Assembly: GCA_020697375.1 (NCBI GenBank)
Contig: JAJFBJ010000002.1
Location: 1 to 64,000 of the forward strand
Reading direction: 5' to 3'
DNA: 64,000 nt
Source of the DNA: Nitrospira sp.
GTDB lineage: Bacteria; Nitrospirota; Nitrospiria; Nitrospirales; Nitrospiraceae
Made by a program: the position numbers and the translations under genes. Below, one piece after another: positions 34,691 to 45,651 of this stretch. The notes beneath the pieces are model-generated. The model did not search any database. It saw only the letters and a list, made by a program, of their open reading frames with translations, and was not told the DNA's origin. How positions within the stretch are numbered: position 1 is the first letter of the stretch; every line of letters starts with the position of its first letter.

Positions 34691-36922
34691 TCAGCGTGGC
34701 GACCGAAACTGTCCTGCTTGATAAGCCTGTTGGCGCAACTCATCGGCTCTCGTCGTTCCACGAGTTTTGAGATTGCGGTACATGGCGAGGGCCCAGAGGG
34801 GGAAGTACTGACAGTACCAATGGTACCGAAGATAGAATACACGAGGAAAACCAGTCCCGGTATGGCGCACCTCTTCCCACGAGCCATCCTTCCGCTGATT
34901 CCGAATGAGGTAATGGATACCGCGCGCCAGGCTGAAGGAATCGGTGACGCCGCCCGACATGAGAGCCAGTAGAGCCCAGGCGGTTTGCGAGGGGGTACTC
35001 TCGCCGCGTCCGCACTGCGAAATATCGCCGTAGGACTGGCACGACTCACCCCATCCGCCATCCGGGTTTTGTTTGGACTCCACCCAATTGACCGCGCGGC
35101 GAATATAGGGAGACGAGACATCTTCTCCGATAGCGCGCAGACCGGCCAGCACCGACCAAGTGCCGTATATGTAATTCACCCCCCACCGGCCATACCAGCT
35201 CCCGTCCTCCTCCTGATCCGACTTCACAAAGGCCAGCGCAGATGCCACGGCGGGATGGGTCCAGTCATAACCCAGCGTGGCAAGCATTTCCAGGCAACGC
35301 CCGGCGAGGTCGGCCGTGCTGGGGTCCAGCAAGGCCCGATGGTCCGCAAACGGGATGTAGTTGAACACGATCCGGTTATTGTCGACATCGTAGGCGCCCC
35401 AGCCTCCGTCGGAACCCTGCATGGAGACCACCCATCGGCAACCGCGAAGGATGGCCTCCGCCTGCTGCCGTTCATCGGGAAGACGGACTTTCGCCAAGGC
35501 CATCAACACGACCGCCGAATCGTCCACATCGGGATACAGCTCGTTCTCAAACTGAAAGTACCATCCGCCAGGCTCGGCGCCGGGTGAGGAAATGATCCAA
35601 TCTCCGACGGTCTTCGTTTGCTTCGACAGCAACCAGGCGGCCGCTTTCTGCAGAGCGGGATGGTCCTGCGGCATGCCCGCTTCTGAAAGCGCGTTGATCA
35701 GTAACGAGGTATCCCAAACCGGAGAATGACAGGGTTGCAGGTGCATCGCATCGACGCATTGACCGCTCTCATGCACCGTGTCGTACATTTCAAGCTCTTC
35801 GATTTCATGCATGGCCTTCATGACCAGAGGATCGTCATCCTTGTATCCGAGACAATGCAGAGCGATGACGGAATTGGCCATCGCGGGATAAATGGCGCCC
35901 AGACCGCCGCTCCCCTTCATGTGATCCAGCATCCAAACGGCCGCGCACTTGAGGGCCTTTTGCCGGACCCACTCGACCGGCGAACGATCATAGATTTTGA
36001 GCAGCGCGTCGAGGTTGATAAAAAAGTTTCTGGCCGTCAGCCAGGTCCGATCCTTTTTGAAAGGCGGCGCCATGCCGTAGTCGATCCGATCAGGGGGTTC
36101 CGTATACAGTTCGTCGATTCCCAGCTCCTTCGGAATTTCGCACAATGGCCGTTTCGCAAAAATAATCAACAGAGGAATCACCACCGCCCGCGACCAATAG
36201 GAGATGGCATAGATGCTGAAATAAAATCGTTTGGGCAGCAGCATGATTTCAGGCGGCATGCTGGGGACGCCTCGCCAATCATATTGACCGAAGAGCGCCA
36301 AGGCGATTTTGGTGAACACGTTGGCCGCCACGACTCCCCCCTTGTCGAGGATGCATTCTCTGGCAGTCACCATGCAGGGTTCATCCGGCGAGACACCGGA
36401 CAACTTCAAGGCGAAATAGGCTTTCACCGAGGCGCTGATCTCGACAGGTCCGCCATGATAGATGGGCCAGCCGCCGCCCGGCAGCTGCGCGGATTTCAAA
36501 TATCGCACCGCCTTGCGCTCCCGCTCGGGATCGACGCAATTCATGAAGCGGCGCAACATCAGATATTCGGATGTGAGTGTGGTATCGGCTTCCAGTTCGG
36601 CGACCCAGTAGCCTTCGGAGGTATCCTGCCGGGCGAGAAACCAGGATTGGCTTTTCCGGAGCGCTTCTTCAAGCGCTTCCAGCTGGCCCGTTGAATGCGA
36701 CGGAGCCCTCTTCAAACTGTCGGCGGAACTCGAAACGGCCCTTCTGTTGGAAACCAGTCGGAGCACCGGCGCAGTGGCATATTCCCGCGCAGCCCTGATC
36801 CGGCTCGGCACCGAGACCAAGAGACTGTCGGACAGACGATTGAACAGGTTCTTCAAATGTCGCATAAGGTTATGCCGTGAATCGGAAAAAGACGGCGGGA
36901 TCGAAAGTCGAGACGGTTCCAT
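34691..36922 (-). CDS. shc: Squalene-hopene cyclase
   Basis: Cyclises squalene to hopene and hopanol, the entry to hopanoids; a monotopic membrane enzyme. 743 residues is slightly longer than usual because of an N-terminal extension of about 75 residues. The protonating DXDD motif is DVDD at 465-468, and QW repeats such as QNPDGGWGESCQSY are present near the C-terminus. I chose the ATG at 36922 over an adjacent TTG; there is no clear ribosome binding site. It begins the minus-strand run to hpnG, mlaEFDC, the BamA-like gene and the DUF3187 gene. Confidence 0.95.
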   Translation of the reverse strand: MEPSRLSIPPSFSDSRHNLMRHLKNLFNRLSDSLLVSVPSRIRAAREYATAPVLRLVSNRRAVSSSADSLKRAPSHSTGQLEALEEALRKSQSWFLARQDTSEGYWVAELEADTTLTSEYLMLRRFMNCVDPERERKAVRYLKSAQLPGGGWPIYHGGPVEISASVKAYFALKLSGVSPDEPCMVTARECILDKGGVVAANVFTKIALALFGQYDWRGVPSMPPEIMLLPKRFYFSIYAISYWSRAVVIPLLIIFAKRPLCEIPKELGIDELYTEPPDRIDYGMAPPFKKDRTWLTARNFFINLDALLKIYDRSPVEWVRQKALKCAAVWMLDHMKGSGGLGAIYPAMANSVIALHCLGYKDDDPLVMKAMHEIEELEMYDTVHESGQCVDAMHLQPCHSPVWDTSLLINALSEAGMPQDHPALQKAAAWLLSKQTKTVGDWIISSPGAEPGGWYFQFENELYPDVDDSAVVLMALAKVRLPDERQQAEAILRGCRWVVSMQGSDGGWGAYDVDNNRIVFNYIPFADHRALLDPSTADLAGRCLEMLATLGYDWTHPAVASALAFVKSDQEEDGSWYGRWGVNYIYGTWSVLAGLRAIGEDVSSPYIRRAVNWVESKQNPDGGWGESCQSYGDISQCGRGESTPSQTAWALLALMSGGVTDSFSLARGIHYLIRNQRKDGSWEEVRHTGTGFPRVFYLRYHWYCQYFPLWALAMYRNLKTRGTTRADELRQQAYQAGQFRSPR

Positions 36923-37053
36923 CAATCAGTGAGGATCATACGAAGCCTACAGTACTAGTTGTAACCATTAGTAGAACTGTATAACAAACTGATCCAGGGC
37001 AGTCAAGGGACAGGACTGCCGGCAGGCGTTCTGAAAGCTGCCTGATCGGCATT

Positions 37054-40000
37054 CTACGCCGGCTGCAAATCCCCGAGCTTGACTGAAATCAATGTCGACA
37101 CGCCCGGCTCTTCCATCGTCACCCCGAACAACGAATCCGCCATCGCCATCGTCCGTTTGTTGTGGGTAATGACGAGGAATTGCGCCGTGGCCGAGAGGCC
37201 GCGCAGGACGGCCGTGAACCGTCCGATGTTTTCTTCGTCCAGCGGCGCATCGATCTCGTCCAAGATACAGAACGGGGTGGGACGAATCAGGAAGCTGGCG
37301 ATCAGGAGAGCCATCGCGGTAAGCGTTTTTTCACCACCGGACAGCATCGTGATGCTTTTTAACCGTTTGCCGGGCGGCTGCGCGACGATTTCCACGCCGG
37401 GCTCGCGCGCGCCGTTATCGTCCGTGCCTTCCTCCAACGGCTCCTCGACCATTTGCAGCTCGGCGCGGCCACCGGGAAAGAATTGCGCAAAAACTTCCCG
37501 GAACTTTTGCTGCAGCTCATTGAAGGTTTCCACGAACATGTCCTTGGTCGTCCGGTTGATCCGTTGAATGATTTCCTTCAGCGAGGCGATGGACGCGGAC
37601 AAATCCTGCTCCTGCGTCGTGAGGAACAGGTAGCGCTCCTCCAATTCGCGATGTTCGTCGATCGCCGCCAAATTGATCGCGCCCATGCGATCCAGCCGCT
37701 CGCGAATTCTTTGAATCTGCTCCCGCAACTGATCGGTCTCAAGGACCGATGCGGAGGCCTGCAGCGGCTCATCTCCTTCCACCGGCTGATCATCGGCCGG
37801 TGATGCGAGGAGCATGTCGGGATCGATTTGATAGGTGCCGATCAGCGTGCTCTCGGTCGTTGAAAGATGCGCCTTCACTTCCGCCTTCCGCACCTCCGCC
37901 GTCATCCGTCGATCGTGCAAAACGGACAGGCTCTGCCGCACCGCCGTGAGGGATTCCTCAATCGCATGCAGCCCGGCCATTTCCTGGGCCTGCCGTTCCT
38001 GCGCTGCCACCAGCTGCGCCTTGACTCCATCCGCCTCGGCCCCCAATTCCCGGCACAAGGTTTCCTGCCTGGTTTGTTCTTCCCGGCTTTGCTCGAGAGC
38101 CTCCACCAACCCGGCTGCCTGTTCCTCCAAATGGATAGCCCGCTGCGTAGCCCCATCCAGCCGTTGAGTGAAGCGCGCGATGTCGCTGATTCCATGGTCC
38201 CGACGCCCGCGCATGCTCTCCAGGGCCAGTCGGACTTCGGTCAACCGCTGCTGAACAGCCATGCCCTGGCTTTCCATGGCCGTCAACCGCTCCCGCACCT
38301 GGACCAGACAGGCTTCTTGTCCGGTCTTTTCGGCCGTCCATTGTCCCAGTTGCGCCTGGCTCGTTTGAAGTTCCTCCTGCAAGCGTGTCTGCTCCGCCAG
38401 TCCCCGCTGCAGCTCTTCCGCCAACAGATCGACCCGCCGGTGCAATTCTCCACACTGGCGCTCCAGGCCAGCATCGTCTTTCTGAAGCGATAATTCCAAC
38501 ATCTCCGCTTCGCGGATGGCTCCGGCAAGGTCCTGCTCATCCTCGCGCGCAACGACCGATTGCGCAGAGGCTTCATCACGGGCCTGCCTGGTTAATTCCA
38601 AAGCCTGAGCCGCTTCGGCGCGCCTTGCTTCCAACTCCAATACTTCGCGCCGGCGCTGGAGCAATCCGCCGCTCGTGCCGCTGCCGCCGCCGGTAATCAC
38701 GCCGGCGGCATCCAGAATTTCGCCGGATAACGTCACGCAGGTCGGACCGGACGGAGCCGACCACTGGTTCTGCTGCCAGAGGTGCAGAGCCACGGTCAGC
38801 GATTCGACGATCACGATCCCGTCGAACAAATATCCCAACACGGGCGCGGACTCTTCCTGGGCCTGAATCACATCCAGCGCGCGGCCCACCACTCCGGGCT
38901 GCCCTTCGAGGGCCGGCCACCAGGAAGCCGACGCATCGACCGCCCGATCGGACATCCATCGCAACTGCCGCGGGAAGAAGGCCCCACGTCCAAGTTGTTT
39001 GCCGTTCAAAAACTCCACGGCCTGGCGACCGGCCAGCGGTTCATCGACCAGCCAACCCCGCACACGATCGCCGAGAATCGTCTCGACGGCGCGGTCCAAT
39101 CCCGGAGGAATCACCAGCCATTCGGCCAGCGCCTCTCGTACCCCATCGCACGCTTTCAGCGCCGTATCTTCTTCCTCGCCCTCCCGCCCGTATCCCATTT
39201 CTTCCCTGACGATGCCTTGCAGGGCGCCGAGCCGAGATTCCACCCCGGCGACATCCTCCGACAAGCGGACGATATCGCGATCCAGGCCGGCGATCTGTCC
39301 GCCCAGTCCTTCAATCCGTTCAATCGCCGTCCGGCGTTCGGCCATGAGATCCTGAATGCGCTGGGCCGCTTCTTCTCTCTGCGCGCTAAGGAGATGGCGT
39401 TGTTCATCCAATCCTGCGACTTGCTCCACCAGTGATTCACGTTCCCGCGACACCCGCTCGGATCGGGCAACCGTTTCCTGCCGGCGGGCCGTGACCTGCT
39501 CGAGGCTCTGCTCCGTATTGCCGACGAGGACGGCCAGATTCAACACATCCCGCCTGGCCCGCTCTTCTTCCGCGACCGCCGCCGCACGATGGCCGGACAA
39601 TGATTTTGCCTCGGCATCCAACTCCTGGAACCGTTTCTCCTGCTGCGCGATGTCACCTTCCAGCTGCAGCGACATCCCGCGTAGCTCTTCAATCTCTGTC
39701 CGCGCCTGTTCCCGGTCCGCCGCCAACCGGTCCATCTCCTGCGCGGCCTGGACGCGCTGGCGCTCGAACAGTTCTGTCCGATTCCGCTCGACTTCGGCGG
39801 CGGTCAACGCCTGTGACTGCCGCTGCTCGATGGCAGTCAACTGTTCTCGCACTTGCGAAATCGCCTCCGCCGCGTCGTTCATACGCAGCCGGATGGATTC
39901 CTGTTCAGAATCCAAGCGGGCCTGCTCGGCCATCTGTTCGGTTTCATGCGATTCCACTTCGCGCGCTTCCCGTTCGACGGTCTCCAGATCAGTCCGCATA

Positions 40001-40734
40001 GCGCGATAGTCGCGGGACAGGAGCTCGATTTCGAGTCCGCGGGCTTCCTGCTGCAAGGTTTGATAGGAACGCGCCTGACGAGCCTGGCGTTCAAGGGAAT
40101 TCAGCTGCTTCTTGACCTCAGCCACAATGTCGCGCACCCGCAATAAGTTCTGTTGAGTGGACTCCAGTTTGCGAAGCGCTTCACCCTTTTGCTTTTTGTA
40201 GCGGACGATACCGGCGGTTTCCTCGATCAACTCCCGACGGTCTTGCGGCGACGCTTGTAAAATTTGTTCGATCCGTCCCTGCTCGATGACGGTATGGCCT
40301 TTGGACCCGGCTCTGGTTTCGATTAAGACACTCCGAATATCCTTGAGCCGGCAGGCCGTTTTATTTATGAGATATTCGCTGTCGCCGTTCCGATAGAGTC
40401 GACGGGTAATCATCAATTCCTGATACTCACTCAGCTGACTCGGCAATCCGGAAATACCCTCCAGCCGCAATTCGCCCAACCCGCCGATGACGAGCGAGAC
40501 CTCGACCAAACCCACCGGCTTCCGAACTTCGGTGCCGTTGAAGATCACGTCTTCCATGCGCTCGCTCCGAAGCGTCTTGGTACTTTGCTCGCCCAGGACC
40601 CAGAGGATGGCATCGACGACGTTACTTTTGCCGCTGCCGTTCGGCCCGACGATGGCCGTGATCCCTTTTGGAAATTGAATCTTCGCCTCTGCAAACGATT
40701 TAAAGCCGAGCATGTCCAATGACTTTAGATACAC
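37054..40734 (-). CDS. smc: SMC, chromosome segregation ATPase
   Basis: 1226 residues with the full SMC architecture. Walker A is [14 protein letters not shown] near residue 32. Long coiled coils flank a hinge domain at about 510-680. The ABC signature [14 protein letters not shown] and Walker [14 protein letters not shown] are near the C-terminus. It condenses and segregates chromosomes with ScpA and ScpB, which are not encoded in this window. Its length is usual for the family. Confidence 0.97.
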   Translation of the reverse strand: MYLKSLDMLGFKSFAEAKIQFPKGITAIVGPNGSGKSNVVDAILWVLGEQSTKTLRSERMEDVIFNGTEVRKPVGLVEVSLVIGGLGELRLEGISGLPSQLSEYQELMITRRLYRNGDSEYLINKTACRLKDIRSVLIETRAGSKGHTVIEQGRIEQILQASPQDRRELIEETAGIVRYKKQKGEALRKLESTQQNLLRVRDIVAEVKKQLNSLERQARQARSYQTLQQEARGLEIELLSRDYRAMRTDLETVEREAREVESHETEQMAEQARLDSEQESIRLRMNDAAEAISQVREQLTAIEQRQSQALTAAEVERNRTELFERQRVQAAQEMDRLAADREQARTEIEELRGMSLQLEGDIAQQEKRFQELDAEAKSLSGHRAAAVAEEERARRDVLNLAVLVGNTEQSLEQVTARRQETVARSERVSRERESLVEQVAGLDEQRHLLSAQREEAAQRIQDLMAERRTAIERIEGLGGQIAGLDRDIVRLSEDVAGVESRLGALQGIVREEMGYGREGEEEDTALKACDGVREALAEWLVIPPGLDRAVETILGDRVRGWLVDEPLAGRQAVEFLNGKQLGRGAFFPRQLRWMSDRAVDASASWWPALEGQPGVVGRALDVIQAQEESAPVLGYLFDGIVIVESLTVALHLWQQNQWSAPSGPTCVTLSGEILDAAGVITGGGSGTSGGLLQRRREVLELEARRAEAAQALELTRQARDEASAQSVVAREDEQDLAGAIREAEMLELSLQKDDAGLERQCGELHRRVDLLAEELQRGLAEQTRLQEELQTSQAQLGQWTAEKTGQEACLVQVRERLTAMESQGMAVQQRLTEVRLALESMRGRRDHGISDIARFTQRLDGATQRAIHLEEQAAGLVEALEQSREEQTRQETLCRELGAEADGVKAQLVAAQERQAQEMAGLHAIEESLTAVRQSLSVLHDRRMTAEVRKAEVKAHLSTTESTLIGTYQIDPDMLLASPADDQPVEGDEPLQASASVLETDQLREQIQRIRERLDRMGAINLAAIDEHRELEERYLFLTTQEQDLSASIASLKEIIQRINRTTKDMFVETFNELQQKFREVFAQFFPGGRAELQMVEEPLEEGTDDNGAREPGVEIVAQPPGKRLKSITMLSGGEKTLTAMALLIASFLIRPTPFCILDEIDAPLDEENIGRFTAVLRGLSATAQFLVITHNKRTMAMADSLFGVTMEEPGVSTLISVKLGDLQPA

Positions 40735-40913
40735 CGGCGACCTCCAGACGAGAAGGTTGGATGGGACGGATTGCTGAAAGTAAATCGGAAAATTTTTATC
40801 ACAGCGATGAAGTCAAAGCAAAGAAAAACACAGGATATGGGAGGGACGAGAAACCGGCCCCCAAGATATGGATGGAAAGCTGCGCAAGATTAAACAGGCA
40901 AGGAGATGCGACT

Positions 40914-40936
40914 CCCGGCGAACTCAGTTCGCCGGG
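40914..40936 (-). terminator. Perfect hairpin whose loop is the ispH stop codon
   Basis: CCCGGCGAAC and GTTCGCCGGG form a 10-base-pair stem with TCA between them, which is the TGA stop codon of ispH on the minus strand. No uninterrupted T-run follows, so it may be a weak terminator or an RNA-stabilising or translation-affecting structure. Confidence 0.45.
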
Positions 40937-41886
40937 GCTGTCGCGCGAGCAGCCGACTCGATCGTGACCAATTCTTTCGGAAGGAGAAACTCCACATCCT
41001 CTTCGATGACAGTGAGTTCCTCGACCTCTTCTGAAGACCCGAGGCGCTTGAGATAGGCCACCACTTCCGTGACCAGTACTTCCGGCGCAGAGGCCCCGGC
41101 CGAGAGCCCGACACTCTTGGCATTTTTCAACCAATCCGGGTTGATGTCCGACGCCGCATCGATGAGGTAGGAGGGAATGCCACAATGCTCGCCCAGCTCG
41201 CGAAGCCGGTTCGAGTTCGAGCTGTTCGGAGAGCCGATCACGAGGATCACATCGACCAGTTTCGACAGCGACTTGACCGCGTTTTGACGATTCTGCGTGG
41301 CATAACAAATGTCTTCCTGATGCGGCCCCTTGATATTGGGAAACCGCAAATGCAGGGCCTCCACGATGTCCCGGCATTCATCGACGCTCAGCGTGGTCTG
41401 GGTCACGTACGACAGATTCTGCGTCTTCTCGACATGTAGCTTTTCCACGTCTTCCACCGAGGACACCAGGTGAAACTTATCCGGGATCTGGCCCAATGTC
41501 CCAATGACTTCCGGATGTCCCGCATGACCGATGAGAATCAGTTCATAGCCTTGCGTATAGTCGCGATTGACTTCGTTATGGACCTTGATGACCAGCGGGC
41601 AGGTGGCGTCGATGACGTGCAAGCGGCGGCTCTGCGCTTCCTCCCATACCGATTTTGCCACGCCATGGGCGCTGAAAATGACCACCGATCCTTCCGGCAC
41701 TTCGTTCAATTCCTCCACGAACACCGCCCCCTTATGCCGGAGCGAGTTCACGACATGCCGGCTATGGACGATCTCATGGCGCACATAAATCGGCGCCCCA
41801 TATTTCTTGAGCGAGAGATCGACGATGTCGATGGCGCGATCGACGCCTGCGCAAAACCCACGAGGATTAGCTAAATAAATTTTCAT
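40924..41886 (-). CDS. ispH: IspH (LytB), HMBPP reductase
   Basis: Last enzyme of the MEP pathway; it makes IPP and DMAPP. 320 residues with the three [4Fe-4S] cysteines in [21 protein letters not shown] and [22 protein letters not shown] and SAGASAPE are further family signatures. The ATG is at 41886, divergent from phoB. The smc gene follows on the same strand after about 190 bases. With dxs and ispG at 25-29 kb, three MEP genes fall in this window. Confidence 0.96.
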   Translation of the reverse strand: MKIYLANPRGFCAGVDRAIDIVDLSLKKYGAPIYVRHEIVHSRHVVNSLRHKGAVFVEELNEVPEGSVVIFSAHGVAKSVWEEAQSRRLHVIDATCPLVIKVHNEVNRDYTQGYELILIGHAGHPEVIGTLGQIPDKFHLVSSVEDVEKLHVEKTQNLSYVTQTTLSVDECRDIVEALHLRFPNIKGPHQEDICYATQNRQNAVKSLSKLVDVILVIGSPNSSNSNRLRELGEHCGIPSYLIDAASDINPDWLKNAKSVGLSAGASAPEVLVTEVVAYLKRLGSSEEVEELTVIEEDVEFLLPKELVTIESAARATAPAN

Positions 41887-42059
41887 ATCCGGTCTTTCCC
41901 CCTCATGATCACCGAGCCGCCATCGGCCTGCCGGGAAAGTAGCTTCGCTTCGTCACAGGTCACCTTACGTCACGCTCGCCCTTGCCGTCAACAAAATCGT
42001 CTCCGCACCTGTGAGGCGATGGGGTTGAGGCGGCTCAGCTGATGTGGGAGAATCCGCCC

Positions 42060-42776
42060 ATGCCGCCCCACGCGACCAACCACAAGAAAATTCTGATCGT
42101 CGAGGATGAGAAGGACATTCTCCATCTCGTCAAACTCTACCTGGAAAAGGAGGGATTTCGCACGGTCTCCGCGATGACCGGCACTGAAGGACTTCGTCAG
42201 GTCAAGGCCGAGCGCCCGGATCTGATCATCCTCGACCTGATGTTGCCTGAACTGGACGGCTTGGAAGTCTGTAAGAGGATCAGGCTGAATCAAGATACGG
42301 CGCTCCTTCCCGTTCTCATGCTGACCGCCAAGGCGGAAGAGTCCGACACCGTGATCGGGCTTGAGTTGGGGGCCGACGACTACGTGACCAAGCCCTTCAG
42401 CCCCAAGGCACTGGTGGCGCGCGTCAAAGCCCTGCTGCGGCGGCTGGAACGAAACGTCGCCAATCCTCAAACGCTGTACCACTACGGGACCCTGACCGTC
42501 GATCTCTCCAGACATGAAGTCCGCCTGCAAGGACAGGAAGTGATGCTCACCGCCAAGGAGTTCGGCCTGCTGGAACATCTGCTGCGCAATATCGGACGCG
42601 TACTCACACGCGATGTTCTACTCAACGCCGTCTGGGGCTATGATTACTACGGCACCACCCGCACGGTCGACGTCCACGTCCGCCGGCTCAAGCAAAAACT
42701 TCCGCTCTTGAACGACGCCATCATTTCGGTCAAATCGCTCGGATACAAATTGCGCGAATCCGACATGCCCGCATGA
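42060..42776 (+). CDS. phoB: PhoB-like response regulator
   Basis: 238 residues: a receiver domain (about 10-125) with the phosphorylated aspartate D59 in IILDLMLPELDG and the acidic pair EDE, then a winged-helix OmpR/PhoB DNA-binding domain ending in RTVDVHVRRLKQKL and SLGYKL. The ATG at 42060 has GGGAG nine bases upstream. The stop overlaps the start of the kinase gene by four bases (ATGA). With pit and a DUF47 gene convergent next door, control of phosphate uptake is the likely role. Confidence 0.9.
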   Translation: MPPHATNHKKILIVEDEKDILHLVKLYLEKEGFRTVSAMTGTEGLRQVKAERPDLIILDLMLPELDGLEVCKRIRLNQDTALLPVLMLTAKAEESDTVIGLELGADDYVTKPFSPKALVARVKALLRRLERNVANPQTLYHYGTLTVDLSRHEVRLQGQEVMLTAKEFGLLEHLLRNIGRVLTRDVLLNAVWGYDYYGTTRTVDVHVRRLKQKLPLLNDAIISVKSLGYKLRESDMPA

Positions 42777-44611
42777 ACCTCGGCATCCGGTGGAAAGTTA
42801 CCCTCGGCACCCTCGCGGCGGTCATCGTCGGCCTCGCCGTGGCGGGCTGGCTGGTCATCCGCTCCGTGGAACGCACCGAACTCAGCCGCATGGCGGACAT
42901 GCTGGAGGCCCGCGGCGGCTTGGCCGCCATGTCGCTCACACCGCTGTTCGACCAATCCGGCCCGACCGTATCTTCGCCTCAGCTCCACTCGACTGTCCTT
43001 GAACTGAGCCGGCATGCCCGCGTCCGCATCACGGTGATCCGGCAGGACGGCGCCGTGCTGACCGACAGCGCTGTCCCTCCGGACGGACTGGCCGGCGTCG
43101 AGAATCATCTTTCCCGCCCGGAAGTCGCACAGGCTCTGGCATCGGGACGCGGCATGGATATCAGGGCCAGCCAAACCACCGGAGAGCGCACCTATTACGT
43201 CGCGCTCTTGCTGTCGGATCCAACCCTGCGCGATCAGGGCATCCCGATTATCCGGCTCGGATTGCCCCTGACGGCGATCGATGAACGTGTACGGCACATT
43301 CAGCAGGACTTGGCGGCCGCCTTCGGAGTCGCCTTTCTACTCGCCATGGCCCTCAGCCTTTGGGTATCGCGCAATCTCACGAAACCGCTGTCGGAGATGG
43401 CCGCTACCGCGCGGCAACTCGCAGGTGGCACCCCCGGCATCCGCATTGCCGTCTCGTCGACGGACGAGGTCGGACTGCTCGCCCAAACGCTCAACCAGAT
43501 GACCGATCAGTTGGAAACCAAAATCAAGGAAGTGTCCGACGACCGCGCGCAACTCCTGGCCATGTTGATTGCGATGGTGGAAGGCGTCATGGTGCTGGAC
43601 TATCGCGGTACGGTCGTGCAGGTGAATCCCGCGCTGGAACGCATGTTTGCCTTCGGGCTGACAGAATCGCGCGGACGCCACTATGCCGACCTCATCCGGC
43701 ACGAAGGACTCAACGCGATCGTATCCTCGGTGCTTGCGACCCGCACGGGCCAAGGCGGCGAAATCACGCTTTCACCGAGCGGGCGGTGCCTGCGCGTCGA
43801 AGCGTCGATCGCCGGAGGAAGCCGTGAACTGGAAGCCTGTGCGGTGTTCGTGTTCCACGACATGACGGAACTTCGCCGGCTGGAAAAAATTCGCAAGGAT
43901 TTCGTCGCCAACGTCTCGCACGAACTCCGCACTCCCCTCACTTCCATCAAGGGTTACGTAGAGGCGCTCCTGGATGGAGGGAAGGACGAACCGGAAACGG
44001 CCATCGCGTTTTTGGAAATCATCATGCGGCAGAGCAACCGGCTCAATCTCATTCTGGACGATTTGCTGCAGTTGTCCCAGATCGAGTCCGGGCAGGTATT
44101 GTTCCGGCAGGAGCCGGTGGATGTACGCGCATTGCTCGAACGGACGGTCGCCGTCATCAAACCCTTGGCGGACAAAAAACATCACAGTATCGGGTTGTCA
44201 CTTCCGAATGCGTTCCTGATGACCGAAGGCGATGAGGAACGCCTGGCGCAGGTCTTCATCAACCTGCTGGAAAACGCCGTGAAATACACGCCGGATCACG
44301 GCCGGATTTCGGTGGACCTCCGCAGCGCCGCACCGGGCCCGAGGACAGGGCAACGGACCATGATCGAGATCGTCGTGGCAGACTCGGGAATCGGCATTCC
44401 GGAGGCAGACAGGCCGCGGGTATTCGAGCGATTCTACCGCGTGGATAAAGCCCGCTCGCGCGAACTCGGCGGGACCGGCCTTGGTCTCGCCATCGTGAAA
44501 CATATCGTCGAAGCGCACAACGGGTACGTGTGGGCCGAAGGCAATGTTCCCAGGGGCAGCCGGTTTGTGGTCCAGTTGCCCGTTCCAGCGAAATCCCTAC
44601 AGCAGTTGTGA
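42773..44611 (+). CDS. phoR: PhoR-like sensor histidine kinase
   Basis: 612 residues. Two membrane helices (about 9-31 and 180-200) enclose an extracytoplasmic region of about 150 residues. HAMP (about 200-255), PAS (about 260-360), HisKA with the phospho-accepting His in VSHELRTPLTSIKGY (near 380), and a HATPase domain with N and G boxes (NLLENAVKYTPDHG, ADSGIGIPEADRPRVFERFYR, GGTGLGLAIVKHIV) follow. The large sensor domain is unlike the short periplasmic part of E. coli PhoR and resembles Gram-positive PhoR. The 3' end overlaps the pit gene by 15 bases, tail to tail. Confidence 0.9.
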   Translation: MNLGIRWKVTLGTLAAVIVGLAVAGWLVIRSVERTELSRMADMLEARGGLAAMSLTPLFDQSGPTVSSPQLHSTVLELSRHARVRITVIRQDGAVLTDSAVPPDGLAGVENHLSRPEVAQALASGRGMDIRASQTTGERTYYVALLLSDPTLRDQGIPIIRLGLPLTAIDERVRHIQQDLAAAFGVAFLLAMALSLWVSRNLTKPLSEMAATARQLAGGTPGIRIAVSSTDEVGLLAQTLNQMTDQLETKIKEVSDDRAQLLAMLIAMVEGVMVLDYRGTVVQVNPALERMFAFGLTESRGRHYADLIRHEGLNAIVSSVLATRTGQGGEITLSPSGRCLRVEASIAGGSRELEACAVFVFHDMTELRRLEKIRKDFVANVSHELRTPLTSIKGYVEALLDGGKDEPETAIAFLEIIMRQSNRLNLILDDLLQLSQIESGQVLFRQEPVDVRALLERTVAVIKPLADKKHHSIGLSLPNAFLMTEGDEERLAQVFINLLENAVKYTPDHGRISVDLRSAAPGPRTGQRTMIEIVVADSGIGIPEADRPRVFERFYRVDKARSRELGGTGLGLAIVKHIVEAHNGYVWAEGNVPRGSRFVVQLPVPAKSLQQL

Positions 44612-45589
44612 CAAGAGCAGGTAAAAAACGGTCGCGAGCAGCGCGGCGCCCGGCAGGGTGAAGAGCCAGGCCGAAAGAATTCGCGTCGTCACGCCCCAAC
44701 GAACCGCGGAGAGTCGTTTCACCGCCCCCACTCCCATCACTGTGGACGTAATGGTATGGGTCGTGCTGACAGGAAGCCCGATATGGGCCGTGACGAGCAA
44801 GACCGCCGCCGCCCCGGTTTCCGCGGCAAATCCATGGACCGGTTCGAGCTTCACGATTCGCATCCCGAGCGTCCGCACGATCCGCCATCCGCCCACCGCC
44901 GTGCCCAGTCCCATGGCCAGGGCGCAGGAGGTGATGACCCATGTGGGGACCTCGGCCGTCTGAATCACCCCTCCGGACACGAGCGACAGCGTAATGATTC
45001 CCATGGCTTTCTGGGCATCATTGGCTCCATGGCTGAAGGCCATAAAACTGGCGGATACCAGCTGCAGCCGTGAGAACAGCCGCAATGCCAGCGTGCGCGG
45101 CACTCGAAAAAACATCCAGCTCAGCGCAATCATCAGTATCAGCCCGATGGCGAAACCAAAAAACGGAGACAACACCATTGCCTCCAATACGGCTCGCAGA
45201 CCCGAAAATTTGACGGCCGCCACACCGCCATGGGTAAGCGCGGCGCCGACCAATCCGCCGATGAGCGCGTGTGAAGAGCTGGTCGGAAGGCCCAACATCA
45301 AGGTGATAAAATTCCACACGATCGCGCCGGCCAACGCCGATGCCACCACCACCTGCGTCACCGACTGAGGATCGACGATCCCCGTCCCGACCATCTTGGC
45401 GACCGCTGTCGACATGAAGGCGCCGGCCACATTGAGCACACCCGCCACCAATACCGCCGTGGAAGGACTCACTACCCGGGTCGAAACGACCGTCGCGATG
45501 GCATTGGCGCTGTCATGCCATCCATTGGAAAAGTCAAAGAGCAGCGCCAGGGCGACCACTACCAACAACAACCCGCTCATTTCAGCCAT
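44597..45589 (-). CDS. pit: PiT-family inorganic phosphate transporter
   Basis: 330 residues with 9 or 10 membrane helices and the two inverted family signatures: DFSNGWHDSANAIAT at the N-terminus and AFSHGANDAQKAMGI in the second half. It imports metal-phosphate coupled to a cation gradient. It is encoded 62 bases after the DUF47 accessory gene. Its tail overlaps phoR by 15 bases on the other strand. Confidence 0.94.
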   Translation of the reverse strand: MAEMSGLLLVVVALALLFDFSNGWHDSANAIATVVSTRVVSPSTAVLVAGVLNVAGAFMSTAVAKMVGTGIVDPQSVTQVVVASALAGAIVWNFITLMLGLPTSSSHALIGGLVGAALTHGGVAAVKFSGLRAVLEAMVLSPFFGFAIGLILMIALSWMFFRVPRTLALRLFSRLQLVSASFMAFSHGANDAQKAMGIITLSLVSGGVIQTAEVPTWVITSCALAMGLGTAVGGWRIVRTLGMRIVKLEPVHGFAAETGAAAVLLVTAHIGLPVSTTHTITSTVMGVGAVKRLSAVRWGVTTRILSAWLFTLPGAALLATVFYLLLSQLL

Positions 45590-45651
45590 GAATACCGGTT
45601 CCTACTTTGGACATTGCTCTGATTGGGGGTCGAAGGAGACCTGGAAGGTAC

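Noticed and set aside
41951..41974. Two CGTCAC copies upstream of phoB that could form a Pho box
   Set aside because: The copies are 18 bases apart, not 11, and the flanking bases do not match the Pho box pattern.
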